Assembly (NCBI GenBank): GCA_963978895.1
Contig: OZ022242.1
Span: forward strand, 26,442,924-26,506,923
Origin: Erpobdella octoculata
Lineage: Eukaryota > Annelida > Clitellata > Hirudinida > Erpobdellidae
Reading direction: 5' to 3'
Length of the DNA: 64,000 nt
Under the pieces are notes generated by a model. It saw only the letters and a program-made list of their open reading frames with translations. It searched no databases and was not told where the DNA came from. Numbering within the stretch: the stretch's first letter is position 1; each line of letters starts with the position of its first letter. Shown one piece after another: positions 46,620 through 58,450 of the stretch. The translations under genes were made by a program, and so were the position numbers.

Positions 46620-47030
46620 CAAAATTAACTAACATTGAAATTTTTTACTGAATTTTCACCGGAGTTAAAAATGATCTTAAACAAATGTCTAAAGCCTTAC
46701 CATTGGAAGACCACTTACAGTTAATAATAGTTTTTGTAAAGCTGAGATTAGCTCTTTCATTTGAATTGATGAGTAAACTGATTGGCATCGGCTCTAGCAT
46801 ATTTGCAAAGATTTTTGGGAATCTATTGAAAGTTTTATCACATCATCTTTCTGAATTAATTATATGGCCAGATAGAAAAGCACTGATGAAAAACTTCTTT
46901 CAAAATAAATGCTGAAACTGTGTATGTATAATCGACTGCACAAAAATCATTATTGAACGTCCAACAAATTTGACAGCAAGAGCACAAACCTAGTCAAATT
47001 ATATATTTTTATCTGTTCTTCCACATCAGT
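46620..47030 (+). pseudogene. Harbinger/DDE_4-type transposase fragment
   Basis: The frame reads LPLEDHLQLIIVFVKLRLAL, LIIWPDRKALMKNF and, past a stop at 46913-46915, IIDCTKIIIERPTNLTARAQ. In DDE_4 (PIF/Harbinger-related) transposases the order is L..E..L..LVKLRL, IKWPDRE and then VVIDC.E.FIERP..L.ARAQTWS.YK, where the Asp is the first catalytic residue. Later catalytic residues are not present. Stops mark it as a relic. Confidence 0.7.
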
Positions 47031-47239
47031 TATTAGGGGGTTATATAATGTTGTTAAAGATTCCAATTCCGTTTCTCTTTCTGAAGCTGTCTCAGTTAAA
47101 CTGGTGTCTGATTTAAATCACAAAAATTCTTTTTAATTTAAAAAATTCTAGTTGAGGGAGAATCCACAACTCGATATGAAAACCTTCTCTAAAATTATCT
47201 ACAAAAATGTTCTGATTCATTTGGTGTGGTCCAGAAAAA

Positions 47240-49450
47240 CCCGGTTCACACGCATGCAGCGGTATCCAGACAGCAGAGAGAAATTGAAAAATTAAAGAAG
47301 GAGCGAAAGAAACTCAGGTGACAATGGAGAATCTCAGAGGGGGTCGAAATAGTTGGTCTGTCTGAACTGTGGCGGGATGTAAAGAATTGGCTCCGGGCTC
47401 TCAGGGGTGCAGAAAGACTCCGGAAAAAAAGTGAGCAAAAGAAGGTCAGATGCAAATTCATGGAAAATCCATTTTGCTTCGGAAAAAGTTTGCTGGATCC
47501 ACCAAAATCTGGCACTCTTCGAGCGACAAAACAAGAATTAGATGATCACTTCCGTTTGGCGTTCAAAGATCCTCTTGGCGATTCAGAGCTGCCGGAAAGA
47601 ACCAATTTTCCCGAAGTACAGTTGCCGAAAGTGGCTTTCGACAGTGGAAAGATAAAGATGAATGAAGTATCTCAGTTTCTAAAAAAAAAAAACTAGGAAC
47701 AAATCTGCCCCAGGTCCCAACGGCATTCCATATTTGTTATACAAGAGATGTCCAGGCGTGCAAAAGCTGCTCTACAACCATTTAAAGATTGCATGGCGAT
47801 CTAGATATGTAGATAGGGAATGGCAGAAGGCGGAGGGAGTTTTCATCCCCAAAGAAAAAGATTCGGTCAACATCAACCAATTCCGACCAATCTCACTTTT
47901 GAACGTGGAGGGAAAAATATTTTTCGCTGTTCTGGCCAAGTGGCTCACGGATTTTGCACTCATCCATGATTTGGGAGACCATCAAAAGAGCAAAACAAAA
48001 CCAACTCAGCCTGCATGTGGTCTGGCTTTATTTAACAAACGCGTACGGGGCTGTTTGCCATCAATTGCTTTGGAGGAGACTCAAAAGGCACAATGTTCCA
48101 GAATTCTTCATCGATGTTCTGCAACAGTATTATCGCCGTTTTAGGCTACGTCTGTCAACATCGACGTGCTCCATAAAGTGGTTCAACTTGCGGGTCGGAA
48201 TTGCTATGGGGTGTTCAATTTCTCCCATCCAATTTGTTCTGGCTATGCAATTATTGCTCGGTTCGATTGCATCTCGGGTTCAGGATGTTTACTTGAGAAA
48301 AAGAATTTTCATGCCGTTGATAAAAGCCTTCATGGACGACACTACTCTTATCTTGAATCACTGCGGCGAAATGCGTCGTATTCTTCAAAAATTTCAACGA
48401 CCTGTTGTCCTGGTGTGAAATGAAGTTCAAGCCAACCAAATCGAGAAGCATTTCTTTGCGACATGGAGAGATTGATGGTTTTGTCTCATTCACGGTGGCT
48501 GGTTGCGAGATCCCAACAATTCAGCAAGAGCCTGTGAAAAGCTTGGGAAGATGGTACAACGTCTCCATGAATGATGTGGGTCAGAGCAACATCGTTCTGC
48601 AGGGCTTAATTGAGGAACTGAGGAAAATCAATTCAACCGAGCTGCAGGGAAAGTTCAAGGTATGGCTGGTACAGTTTGTTTTGATACCGAGGTTGCTATG
48701 GCCATTAACCATCTATGAGATTCGTTTATCTCACGTGGAGCGAATGGAAAAGAAAATGAACTGCTGTATTCGGAAATGGCTAGGACTTCCACCAGCGTTA
48801 ACAACTTTAGCTCTATATAGTAATACAGCTAAGTTAGCGCTTCCATTCAAGTCCCTAGTAGAAGAGTACAAGATTAGCAAAATACAGACAAAATTGATGC
48901 TGGACAACTCTTCAGACCGATGTATCGTGAATGTGGGCGCAGCAGTTGGATCGGGAAAAGGCTGGACTGCAGGGAGGGACATCCGTGAAGCCAAAGAATC
49001 TTTGCAATGGTCTGAAAAGCTCGGATGTATGTATTTATGTACAAAGAGAGAAAAAAGGATTTTCAAATTTAGAAGTCGCTCTCACCGCTCTGCACGAATA
49101 AAATTGCTTTGTCTTTGTTTACGTGGCGATATTAAGTTCCGCTTCAAGAGCGAAGCCATTCTGTCATCGAAAGTTTTATCATTCGAATAGTCTAAATTTC
49201 TACAATGTTGTGAGTTTAATTCCATTAAACATGTATTTCAACATTGAATATCTGCCATGATGGAAGGAAAGAGAGAAATGTTTTGTTGTTAAAGAATGAC
49301 ATTTTCTGCCGGATGACGTTCGTCTGTCGAACGTGGCTCACCCCCCTAGAACGTCAAAAAATTAAAAAAACAAAACGTTTGCTTGAAGGGGAGTTTTTTC
49401 TGATGACCTCCACAGAAAAGTTCTTCAGGACTCAGTACACACATTTTTGA
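47240..49450 (+). pseudogene. RLE-type non-LTR retrotransposon, copy C
   Basis: Extends further 5' than the other copies: SGTLRATKQELDDHF, ERTNFPEVQLPKVAFDSG and, after a poly-A frameshift (~47685), PGPNGIPYLLYKRC lead into the RT. Motif A is changed from WLDLANAYG to WLYLTNAYG, losing the catalytic Asp, while FMDD remains. A ~75-bp deletion near 47958 and a frameshift near 48390 break the frame. At 49027 the ORF jumps from the linker straight to the C-terminal tail across TGTATGTATTTATG, so finger and endonuclease are deleted. The 3' UTR has the family hairpin at 49316-49334 and ends CACACATTTTTGAG. Confidence 0.85.
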
Positions 49451-49699
49451 GGAGTTTGCCATTTGACCCCCGGGAAAGACCTTGTGGCAACTGGGAAAGA
49501 CCGGTGACACCATAGAAAGACAGGTGGCAACTTGAAAAGACAAGTATTACGGGTATCCTGGCCCAGCTTAACAGGGATACAAAAACACCGTACAACTAGC
49601 TACAACAACTACATAGAATTTATGCCCCCAAAGCTCTAACCGAAAGGAGGGAAAGTATGATGAGCTCACAATACATAAATACAATTATTTTAAATAAAT

Positions 49700-51670
49700 G
49701 TATTTCAATGAAACGAACTCTTGATGTGTTCAGCAATCTACTCAAATGGTGCGGGATGAGTTTTAAAGCATCTAAATCGAGAAGTCTCTCCCTGCGTCAC
49801 GGTAAAATTGACTGTCACTGTTTTCTCTGTTGATGGTAATAAGATTCCAACAGTGAGCGAAGATGGTACTGTGAATCCCTGAATGACGTTGATCAGGGTG
49901 TTTCTATTCTCCGGATCGCAACTGTCTCCATGGAAAGTATTAATGCTGCTCCGCTTTTGAGCAGGTTCAAAGTGTGGATTTTGCAATTTGTTTTAGTGCC
50001 AAGACTGCTTTGGCCATTGACTGTCTATGAAATTGGTGTACAAGTTGTGGAAAAACTAGAGAGAAAGATAGCTCGTTTTACACGCCAATGGTTGGGTCTG
50101 CCTCCGGGATTGACATCTGTGGCTCTCTACAGCAGAACCGCCAAGCTGAGACTTCCGCTGCAGTCTCTTATTAAAAATTTCAAGATCAGCAAACTGAGAA
50201 CTCAGATTCAACGGATCAGAGAGTCGCTGAGGTAAAACCTACTCTAGTTTCAGGAACCAAATGGAATGCTAGAGTTGAAATAGAGAATGCCACAGTTTCT
50301 CTTCAGTGTACTGAAAAACCTGGAGCAGTTGAGCTGGGGCGGCATGGTGTTGGATGGAATCACCATATCTGGTGGTCCAAGGCAAACGTTCAAAAAAGAC
50401 CAAACTTGATTGTTCAGTACAGACGGAAAGCAATCGAAAACGAAAAAGTTGTGAAGAGCGCACAATTGTCACATAAAGGCAACTGGACCAAGTGGAAGGA
50501 GACAGTTCAGCGGTCTCTTTCATGGGAAGATATATGGTGCAATACTCCAGTGTGCTATCGTTCCTCATTAGATCAATGTATGATCAACTGCCAGCAGCCA
50601 GCAATTTAAAGAAATGGAAGTTAATTGAGAACGACGAGTGTCAGCTCTGCGGTCAGTCACAGTCATTAATCCATATTTTTTCCTCCTGTTCTATTCCCTT
50701 TCTCATAGTAGATACACGTGGCGCCACAACCTCGTACTCCAAAAGCTGCTGGTTTTCGTGAAAGAGGCCTGCCGAAAAGCCAACTCAATGGAGGTGAAAC
50801 CTAGGAGGAGGATTTACTTTTTGAGAAAAGGACTGCCGCAGCTAAATCGCCCAAGAAGAATCATCACCGAAGGAGAGAACATTTTCCATGCAGCTAACGA
50901 CTGGAGGGTCTCTGCCGATCTGAAATCAAAAATTGCTTTCCGGTTTCAATAAAAGAAAATGGAAAAAACCAGATATAGTTGTTTTTTCGAGTCTAGCCAA
51001 GTCATTTCTTTTCATCTAGTTGACGGTGTCTTGGGAAAGCAACATTTAGGCTAGTAACATCATGAAGTTAGAAAAATACAGAGAATTGGTGTTAGATTTT
51101 GAAGCAATGGCTCAAGAGTGGAGCATTTTGCTGTTGAAGTCTGAGCACGCGAGTTGGTTGGCAAATCTTTGCTGAAGTTGATGCGGGCCCTAGAAATGTC
51201 TAACAGAGAGCAAACTCGTGCAATTAAACAAATTTCTGAGGCAGCGGAGTCGGCTTCATTCTGGATTTGGTCTCAAAGAGACAAAATAATTTCCAAATTT
51301 AGAAGCCGCTTTCACCGCTCTACACGAATAAAATAGCTTTTGTTTTGTTTACGTGGCGATATTAAGTTCCGCTAAGAGAGCAAAGCCGTTCTGTCGTCGA
51401 AAGTTTTATCATTCGAATGGTCTGAATTTCTACAAAGTTGCGAGTTTAATTCCATTAAACATGTATGTTGAATATCTGCCATGTTGCAAGTAAAGAGAAA
51501 AATTCGTTTTCTGCCGAGGACGTTTGTCTGTCGAACGTGGCTCACACCCGCTCCCCTAGAAAGTCAAGAAATTAAAGAGCCGAAACTTTTGCTTGAAGGG
51601 GGGTTTTCTTCTGATGACCTCCGCAGAAAAGCTCTTCAGGAATCGGTACACACATACATACATACATATT
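49700..51670 (+). pseudogene. RLE-type non-LTR retrotransposon, copy D
   Basis: 5'-truncated just after RT motif C. It reads LLKWCGMSFKASKSRSLSLR, RQWLGLPPGLTSVALYSR, the finger CQLCGQSQSLIHIFSSC, RYTWRHN and DWRVSADL, then decayed endonuclease sequence and the end SFWIWSQRDKIISKF. Many frameshifts. The most diverged of the copies. The 3' UTR hairpin is at 51520-51538 and a short (CATA)n tail at 51649-51667. Confidence 0.8.
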
Positions 51671-51674
51671 TTGG

Positions 51675-52700
51675 TTCTAAACAAATATATCTCAATGCGA
51701 CGGGCTCTTGATGCATTCAGCAGGCTGCTATCATGGTGCGGCATGAGTTTCAAGGCAACCAAGTCAAGAAGCATATCTCTGCGACGAGGCAAGATCGTCG
51801 ACAATGTGACGTTTTCGGTTGCTGGCAACTGGATCCCAACATTGAGAGAAGAGCCGGTTAAGAGCCTTGGAGGTGGTATGACGATTCGCTTAACGACACT
51901 GGACGGTGTTCTGAAGTTCTCCGATCGGCATTTGAAGATATGAAGAAAAGTGATGCAACCCCACTCCAAAGCAGGTTCAAACTGTGGCTACTTCAGTTTG
52001 TTCTATTACCGAGATTGCTTTGGCCTCTATCAATATATGAGATGAGCTTACTATTAGTAGAAAACCTAGAAAAAGAATGAATAAATTTACAAGGAAATGG
52101 TTGGGTCTGCCTCGGGGATTTACTATGGTAGCTTTGTACAGCAAGACTGCCAAACTGAGGTTGCCACTGAAGTTTTTGGTTGAGGAGTTTAGTATTGTAG
52201 AAATGGGATCTCTTCTAAAGTCCGGAAAGAAATGGGTAGCCAGAAAGGAGATCACAGAAGCTGAAGCCTCTTTACGTTGGACAGAAAGAGTTGGAGCAGT
52301 TCAGCAGGACAAACGGGGTCTCGGCTCAACCCATCGAATTTGGTGGTGAAAAGCCAGCACCAGTGAACGAACAAGTCTGGTCATTCAGGAAAGAAAGAAA
52401 GCCTGAGAAATTTAATCATTCTCTGGGACCCGATGGCAGCTCAATGTTAAAACTGCTGAAAGCTCTTGGTTTTTCAAACCGAAAAAAAACTCGAGCCATC
52501 AAGGAGAGATCTCCCAGACAGCTGAATCTGCATCTTTTTGGATTTTCGCTAATAGAAAAAAGAAAGCACTACTAGATGCACGCGAAATGGCTTAGCCTTG
52601 TTTGCATTGGGCGATAATCGTTCCGGTGATTTCAAGTTTTGTTTCGAACAGTTTTCTGCTGAACTTTGATTGTTTGTGTTTCAAGTTAAGAATTTGGACT
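51675..52700 (+). pseudogene. RLE-type non-LTR retrotransposon, copy E
   Basis: Begins right after the (CATA)n tail of copy D. It reads LLSWCGMSFKATKSRSISLR, FSVAGNWIPTLREEPVKSLG, WLGLPRGFTMVALYSK and WVARKEITEAEASLRWTERV, then an internal deletion near 52410 jumps to SSMLKLLKALGFSNRKKTRA. Finger and most of the endonuclease are gone. Very close to copy A in the shared parts. The 3' UTR is cut at about 52696 without reaching the tail. Confidence 0.8.
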
Positions 52701-53240
52701 ACTACTACTACGCCTGCCAGCTAGCAGGTTTAACGGGTGTCTTAGTGAAAATATACAATGATTTTCCGAGTTCTCACATTGTTTCGCTATTGGAATATTA
52801 CGCAAAGCTAAAATTCTAGAACTAAGGAACTTATAATATTTTATTAACTTATTGCTAACTTTGTCTGTCATTAAAAACTTTGGCTCGTTAATTTTTTTAT
52901 TACTTTTGCAGTGTATACACATAATAGAAGTTTTCCAGTTGTCTATAGAAATTCAATAGATTCTATTCTTTTGAACTTTTGTGTGGTAATTTATATCCTG
53001 CTAAAATTGATAATTGTTTGTTGTATATTTTTGACATGAACTAATTAGTATTATTAAATATTGTAAAGTGTTAAATGTGTTGATAGTTCATGATACTTGT
53101 TTAGATCTTAAATTTAGAGTTAAACGATTATTTATTGGATCAAATCTTCAAGTTCAACAGTTCAAATTTGAAAGTTAATATGAATATACATACATAATGT
53201 TATTCATAACAATATATGTATATACACATAACACATGAGA
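52700..53240. other. AT-rich spacer, nothing recognised
   Basis: No gene or shared repeat recognised. Confidence 0.4.
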
Positions 53241-53249
53241 ATATATATA

Positions 53250-53450
53250 CGCATTACTAATGCACAGTGCGTGATATCGATGGCCTCCACACGAAACAAC
53301 AGGAATTTGGTTTGGCTTTCAGTAGTTACTATGCAGGGTTCCATGGTCAGACGGCGAGAAAGTGTTGTCTGAATGTGGCCGATGTAGGTTTCCGAAAGAT
53401 TGTAGGGATATGAACAAGTAAGCTGTAAACGATGTTTTCCCTCTGCAAAG
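53250..53450 (-). pseudogene. PLE GIY-YIG fragment, different family
   Basis: On the minus strand one frame reads LTCSYPYNLSETYIGHIQTT then LSRRLTMEPC, clearly related to TYIGHTTTTLSRRLTMHL of the main PLE but preceded by different sequence. Upstream RT sequence is not recognisable, so this is an old remnant of a second PLE family. Confidence 0.6.
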
Positions 53451-53559
53451 TACCAAAGTCATTTTTATAGTGAAAATTGACGTTCTCATACTATGAAAAA
53501 CATTATTTAGAAGTAGAACTTTTAGTTTGAAAGTAGAACTTTAAAGTTTGTCTTTTTCT

Positions 53560-54480
53560 GGAGCAAATTCAGGATTAATATGAGAAGTAACATGATTAGG
53601 AAAACTGCATCTTTGGAATTTTTGATGATTAGTCTGTTCATGGTTTTAAATTTTTTACACATGCTCTCTTCAATATTTTCTTCCTACTGGTATGATACAG
53701 TTGCAACATCGTTATAGTTGGAATGGGTAATCCCGTTTTAGGGGTTCATTGACAAACCAAATATGCATGCTTCATCCACTAGCCCATTAGCTCCACACAC
53801 AAAATTTTAAATGTAATTTTTGAAAATGTAGAGCAGCATTAATAATATCAAAATTAGGATTAAACAATTGTAGATTAAAATCGAGTAAACGTGTAAAATT
53901 ATTTGTTGGTTACTAAATGTTAATAATAGTGAATAAGAACAGAAGAGGTTTTAGTGGTATTTCATGAAATAGAATAAAGTACTTAGGTTTGGGTACAGTG
54001 TGTTGTTAATTTAGATCATCATATTTATTCATAATCATTCTTGAGAAATATGGGCCTTTCTGCAAACAGTTCTAGATTCTCAGATTCTGAGATTCTGAGT
54101 CAAAAACACAATGTTGTAAATATTTATTAAACATTTCAAAGTCAAACTAATGACAAAAACAAAATTAAATGAAAAATAAAGATTTCATTTCTAGAAGTCA
54201 TTTATGGTTAGTGACTTGAATTTGTCTCTGGAAAAAATTCACTTATTACTGAAACAACTCATAACATTGACTTTTATTTTACTATAGTTCCCTTTTCCTG
54301 ATAATTGCTGAGCTGACATATTTCTAGACAATGGAACACTGTAACATCATATCTGAAAGATAATATATATCGTCACAGATATTATATCTATAGAAGTGAA
54401 TCAATTCACAAATTGACAGTGAGATTAATTTATATCGATATATAAAATAGTACAAATTTATGACATTTACTGATGCTGAA
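53560..54480. other. AT-rich spacer, nothing recognised
   Basis: May hold further decayed PLE sequence, but no motif could be read. Confidence 0.35.
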
Positions 54481-54481
54481 C

Positions 54482-54619
54482 TTACAGCTGTTTGATGCAA
54501 TGATGAAACATTCCGTTATTCAACACCACCCTCTTGCAGATGCTCTTCTTATTTTTCCTGAAGTTTGTATTCCACCCAACCTGAGAGCGGGTAATTGCAT
54601 TTCCAGATGAAACTTTAAC
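54482..54619. other. Candidate exon, strand uncertain
   Basis: Open in one frame on each strand. Minus: acceptor TTACTATTAACAG, then 45 codons (VKVSSGNAITRSQVGWNTNF...) and a stop. Plus: acceptor ACTTACAG, then LFDAMMKHSVIQHHPLADAL and IFPEVCIPPNLRAG. Both cannot be right. Base composition is less AT-rich than the flanks. Product unknown. Confidence 0.25.
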
Positions 54620-54639
54620 CTGTTAATAGTAACAGTTTA

Positions 54640-55420
54640 AATACTGAGTAAATTAGTTAACAATTTCAATTGAAAAAGATTGATAGCTTAAACACAATTT
54701 TTTTAAATATAATCAAAAAGGATTTAAATCAAATTTTAAAAACAGGCTTTTGGCTTAAAGATGAATTGAAAAATTAAAATTGTTGATATTAATGAATATT
54801 GACTTTCATAAGTACTTCCTGTCATGGGTCAAAGTTTGATTCTTTTAACTGTCCCTCCTTCTTTATCCAGGCTTAGGACTGGCTCGCAATTAGCGAGGCA
54901 GAGTTGTTCTTAAAGAAGTTTCAAGTAATGAGAGTAATAGGACTTTAGAAGTCTAGACAAATGGGACCTTTACTATTCAAAATATCAATCGTGTTGCTGA
55001 CATTTTTTTTATTGAAAGACAGTAGTTATGATCCTACCATTTAAGAAACCCATAAAACAAAAGCTGTGTTAGTCAAATTAGAAATACACATTCTAAATCT
55101 TTATAATTATTAATTAATGGAGATATTAATAGTGAGTAATAGTGACTAAAACTCAGTAGAAAACTTCTACTATAACTGACTGTGAAACTTTGGTCAGGAG
55201 TTATTTATTGTATGAATAATAATGGATAATGTTGGTATAAATAAGTCAAGTGAACACATAAAAAAATGTATTCATATAACTCATGCATGAAATTAAATTT
55301 TAATTAACATAATAAACTTTTCTACTCTTATCATCTTTATGTAATATTAAGAATTTAAAAGCTTACCTTGTAAATTAAATTCACTATCTGTTGTTCACTA
55401 CTAGTCTGCTGTTGGCTGGG
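54640..55420. other. AT-rich spacer with a repeat scrap
   Basis: At 54860-54910 CCTCCTTCTTTATCCAGGCT and ACTGGCTCGCAATTAGC look like part of a dispersed LINE-type repeat. Nothing else recognised. Confidence 0.35.
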
Positions 55421-55424
55421 CAGA

Positions 55425-55645
55425 TGTACTACTACTACTAATAATAATAATATGGTTTAAAGTGGTTCAGAAGAGTAAATAGCCTGTGTGAGAACCACTA
55501 CTGGTTAAAAACCAATTTGTTCAAGCATCACTTTAAAATGTTCAATCAACTTAACAGAAACTGCTTCTTCACTCAGCTGGTTCCAGGCATTGATGACTCT
55601 GCTGCTGAAGAATCTCTGCTTAAAACCCGTTTTAGACCATCGTAC
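55425..55645 (-). pseudogene. LINE 3' end (RT C-terminus and tail)
   Basis: On the minus strand: TGFKQRFFSSRVINAWNQLS and EEAVSVKLIEHFKVML, ending in a stop, then ~80 bp and an ATTATTATTAGTAGTAGTAG tail. The pattern K..FF..RV...WN.LP..VV.A.....FK..L is the usual C-terminus of several invertebrate LINE RTs. The microsatellite-like tail marks the 3' end; the rest is missing. Confidence 0.7.
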
Positions 55646-55659
55646 GTTTTACGAACACA

Positions 55660-56100
55660 CTTATTTTCGGCGTTGCATAAAATTAAGCTGTAATTTTTTT
55701 TCTGATAAAAGTTTTTTTTTTATGTTAAGAAAGCTTCAATACACTGTATAAAATTTTTTAAATAATTTTTTTATTCGTATTAAGTAGTTTAATCTGGGTT
55801 AGAATATGAGCATTTTCAAGGTTTTCGACCGATATTACTTTAAAAATTTATTATGCTAATTTCATGAGAGTTATCATAACAAAAGTTTGAAATATCGAAA
55901 GAGGATGTACTCAAAAGTAAACAGCAACGTTAATTAAATTTTATTGTGTTTACACTAACCCACAATCTGAACATGTATGAGTCATGCTCGTTCTACGATC
56001 GTTGGTCGTATAGAGTACTTTATGCGAACGAGTCGAAACTAGTTTATTCAGCTTATAGTTGTGCAGTGGTTGAATTGGTGATAGTGTTTCTTGCAAATTT
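55660..56100. other. AT-rich spacer, nothing recognised
   Basis: No gene or shared repeat recognised. Confidence 0.35.
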
Positions 56101-56109
56101 CATTCTTCG

Positions 56110-56480
56110 AATGAAATGTTTGTAAAGTTTAAAAATGAAAGGCGTCAAACAAAACGTTTTTTCACGTTGAAAGAAGCTATGGAACTAATTCTTGATGATG
56201 ATGATGATAGCATTGAGGTTGACAAGTATGTCATTCTTCCGCCCGGCGCATCATAACACGTGACTGTTGAATAAGCAAATGAAGAAGAAATGTTATTTTT
56301 TGTAATATATCCGGGAAGGTAGAAGTTGATTATACTAATGATGGGATGGGATTAGACTGTGTCGGTTCTTTGGGTGAAGAAATGTAGGTCGCAAATACGG
56401 TCAGTTCAATGCCGCGGCAACAAAAACGCCAAAAACGATTGAAATGCACTTGGACCAAAAAGAGTCATTTGAATAGCCAC
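56110..56480 (+). pseudogene. Possible piggyBac-like transposase N-terminus
   Basis: The frame reads FFTLKEAMELILDDDDDSIE and VDKYVILPPGAS, then, past stops, an acidic NEEEMLF stretch and further on KRLKCTWTKKSHLNS. An N-terminal L.EAL.L..DD...V...I.PP motif followed by acidic sequence and a basic W..KD segment is typical of piggyBac-derived proteins. No DDD catalytic core is present. Moderate to weak call. Confidence 0.4.
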
Positions 56481-56499
56481 TTTTAATAAAATTTACATA

Positions 56500-57095
56500 T
56501 TTGAATAGATAATTCAAAAACAAATTAATTTGTACAAGTCTCGTCAAAATGCCTAAAAAATTAAGAGAGTAATTCAGTAATTTTCAGCTGTTCCGTGTAA
56601 TTTCCGAATATCCTCGATCTTTCGGAAACGGTTTTTGAAAGTTCGGAATGAAATTATTTCCGAACCCGATTAAAACCGAACGTTCGGAAGAAAAATATTT
56701 CCGATTACTTCCGTACCCGAATAAAACCGAACGACAAACTTCCATGCTTACAAATGTACTAATTTAATTATTAATTGACTGACAAATAGTAACTTTTGAC
56801 AAAAGTTTACCAAATAGAATTTGATTTTTTTAATAAAATAATAATGCAAGAGGCTTCTATTCTAAAAAATCTATTGTTATAATATCGATAACCAAACTAA
56901 GGTTCTTCAGAAATGGTCCAAAATTTATTAAAAGAAATACACACTTAATCAAAGACTTGTGTCTTAATAACTGTAATTAAGACTAGTTGATTGAAGTTAT
57001 GTAATCGCTCAACTCTATTTATTTATGTCTTTCTTAGTTATAAATCTTCTGAGGTTTATCAGCCTTGATTATAAACCGTAGATATAAAACTACCC
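56500..57095. other. AT-rich spacer; may include Gypsy 2 LTR
   Basis: Contains TTCCGAACCCGATTAAAACC-type short repeats (56630-56740). The region below 57095 follows the Gypsy 2 polypurine tract and could be its 3' LTR, but no second LTR is available for comparison. Confidence 0.35.
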
Positions 57096-57100
57096 CCTTC

Positions 57101-58450
57101 TTAATCCTGTTCGTCCCGAGCAGTTTCATTGCCTCCATAATATTTGGCAAGGTGGTCAACATGAATTACTTTCATCTTAGTACGTTGGCCCTTTTGAATC
57201 CGGTAGATGACATCATTGATTTTTTTAATAATTCTATATGGTCCTTCCCAGTCTTGTTGAAGTTTAGGTGATTTCCCAATTTTACGTTGTGGATTGTAGA
57301 ACCACACCAAATCATTTTCTTTAAACTCTTTCATATTTGATTGGCGATCATACCGAGTTTTCATTCTGTCGCTGGCTGCTTTGATCCTATTTCGGGCTAC
57401 GAAATGAATTTCATTTAACCGAGCCCGCAATTGTGAGGCATACTCGCTTTCCGATTCTACTTTGTCTCCCGTACTTCCAAACATAAGATCGCAAGGAAGT
57501 TGCATCTCCCGTCCAAATAACATTTTACTTGGTGTGGCCTTTGTCGTGTTGTGAACCGATCCTCTGTAAGCCATCAAAAATAACGGAATGTGTTTATCCC
57601 AATCAACTTGGTTTTCACCGACCATCTTAGACAAGTGCTGTTGAATAGTTCTATTAAATCATTCCACCATACCGTCAGACTGAGGATGAAGGGGAGTTGT
57701 GCGGGTTTTATGTATGACTAAAACACGGCACATTTCTCTAAACAGTTGCGAATCAAAGTTCCTGCCCTGATCTGAATGGAGCTCCATTGGTACTCCATAG
57801 CGACTAACCCAGCCATCAACAACAACGTTGGCAACTGTCACTGCTTCTTGATTAGGTATAGCAAAAACCTCTGGCCATTTTGTAAAATAATCTATGACCA
57901 CAAGAATGTACTTATTGCCAGATTTTGACACTGGAAATGGACCTGCTAAATCTATAGCAATTCTTGCAAAAGGGGAACCTACATTGTACTGTTGTAAACG
58001 GCCCTTTGTTTTGGCGTGTGGTCCTTTACTAGCGGCACAGGTATCACATTTTTACACCATTCCTCTACATCCATTTTACAGTATACCCAATAAAATCTTT
58101 GGCGGATCTTGTCCAACGTTTTATTCATCCCTAGATGTCTCCCTGATACTCCGGAGTGCATTTGTTGGAGCACTTCTGGTACTTTTACTTTTGGAATAAT
58201 TAATTGCAAAACATTGGTGGAACCATCAGTGCTTTCCCAAATTTTTTTTAGAGATCCGTTCACAACCTTTAGAGAGTCCCATTGTGCCCAATACGATTTA
58301 GTAGCAGGACTCAATTCAGAAATCTCTTGCCAGTCAGGTTTCTTCCCTTCTTCAATCCATCTCAAAATCGGCCCTATATCATCATCTTTTAATTGTTCGT
58401 CTCGAATCACATCATCTGACCAAGTGTCGTCAATTTGAAACCGTACCCTC
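57101..58450 (-). pseudogene. Gypsy 2 integrase
   Basis: Zinc-binding region with MHSGVSGRHLGMNKTLDKIR and EEWCKN (second Cys lost). Catalytic Asp in ILVVIDYFTKW, Asp in ELHSDQGRNFDS and Glu in PQSDGMVE; a stop codon follows the Glu. The C-terminal part has WEGPYRIIKKINDVIYRIQ, the GPY/F motif of Ty3/Gypsy integrases, ending HVDHLAKYYGGNETARDEQD. The stop is followed by the polypurine tract AAGAAGGGGG. At least three frame breaks. Confidence 0.85.

Noticed and set aside
51600..51650. CTGATGA/CTGAAGA followed by GAAA in LINE 3' UTRs as a hammerhead ribozyme
   Set aside because: In copy A it reads CTGAAGA...GAAA, but copy B has GAAC, the stems do not form, and the motif is explained by a conserved GGTCTTC/GAAGACC-type hairpin.
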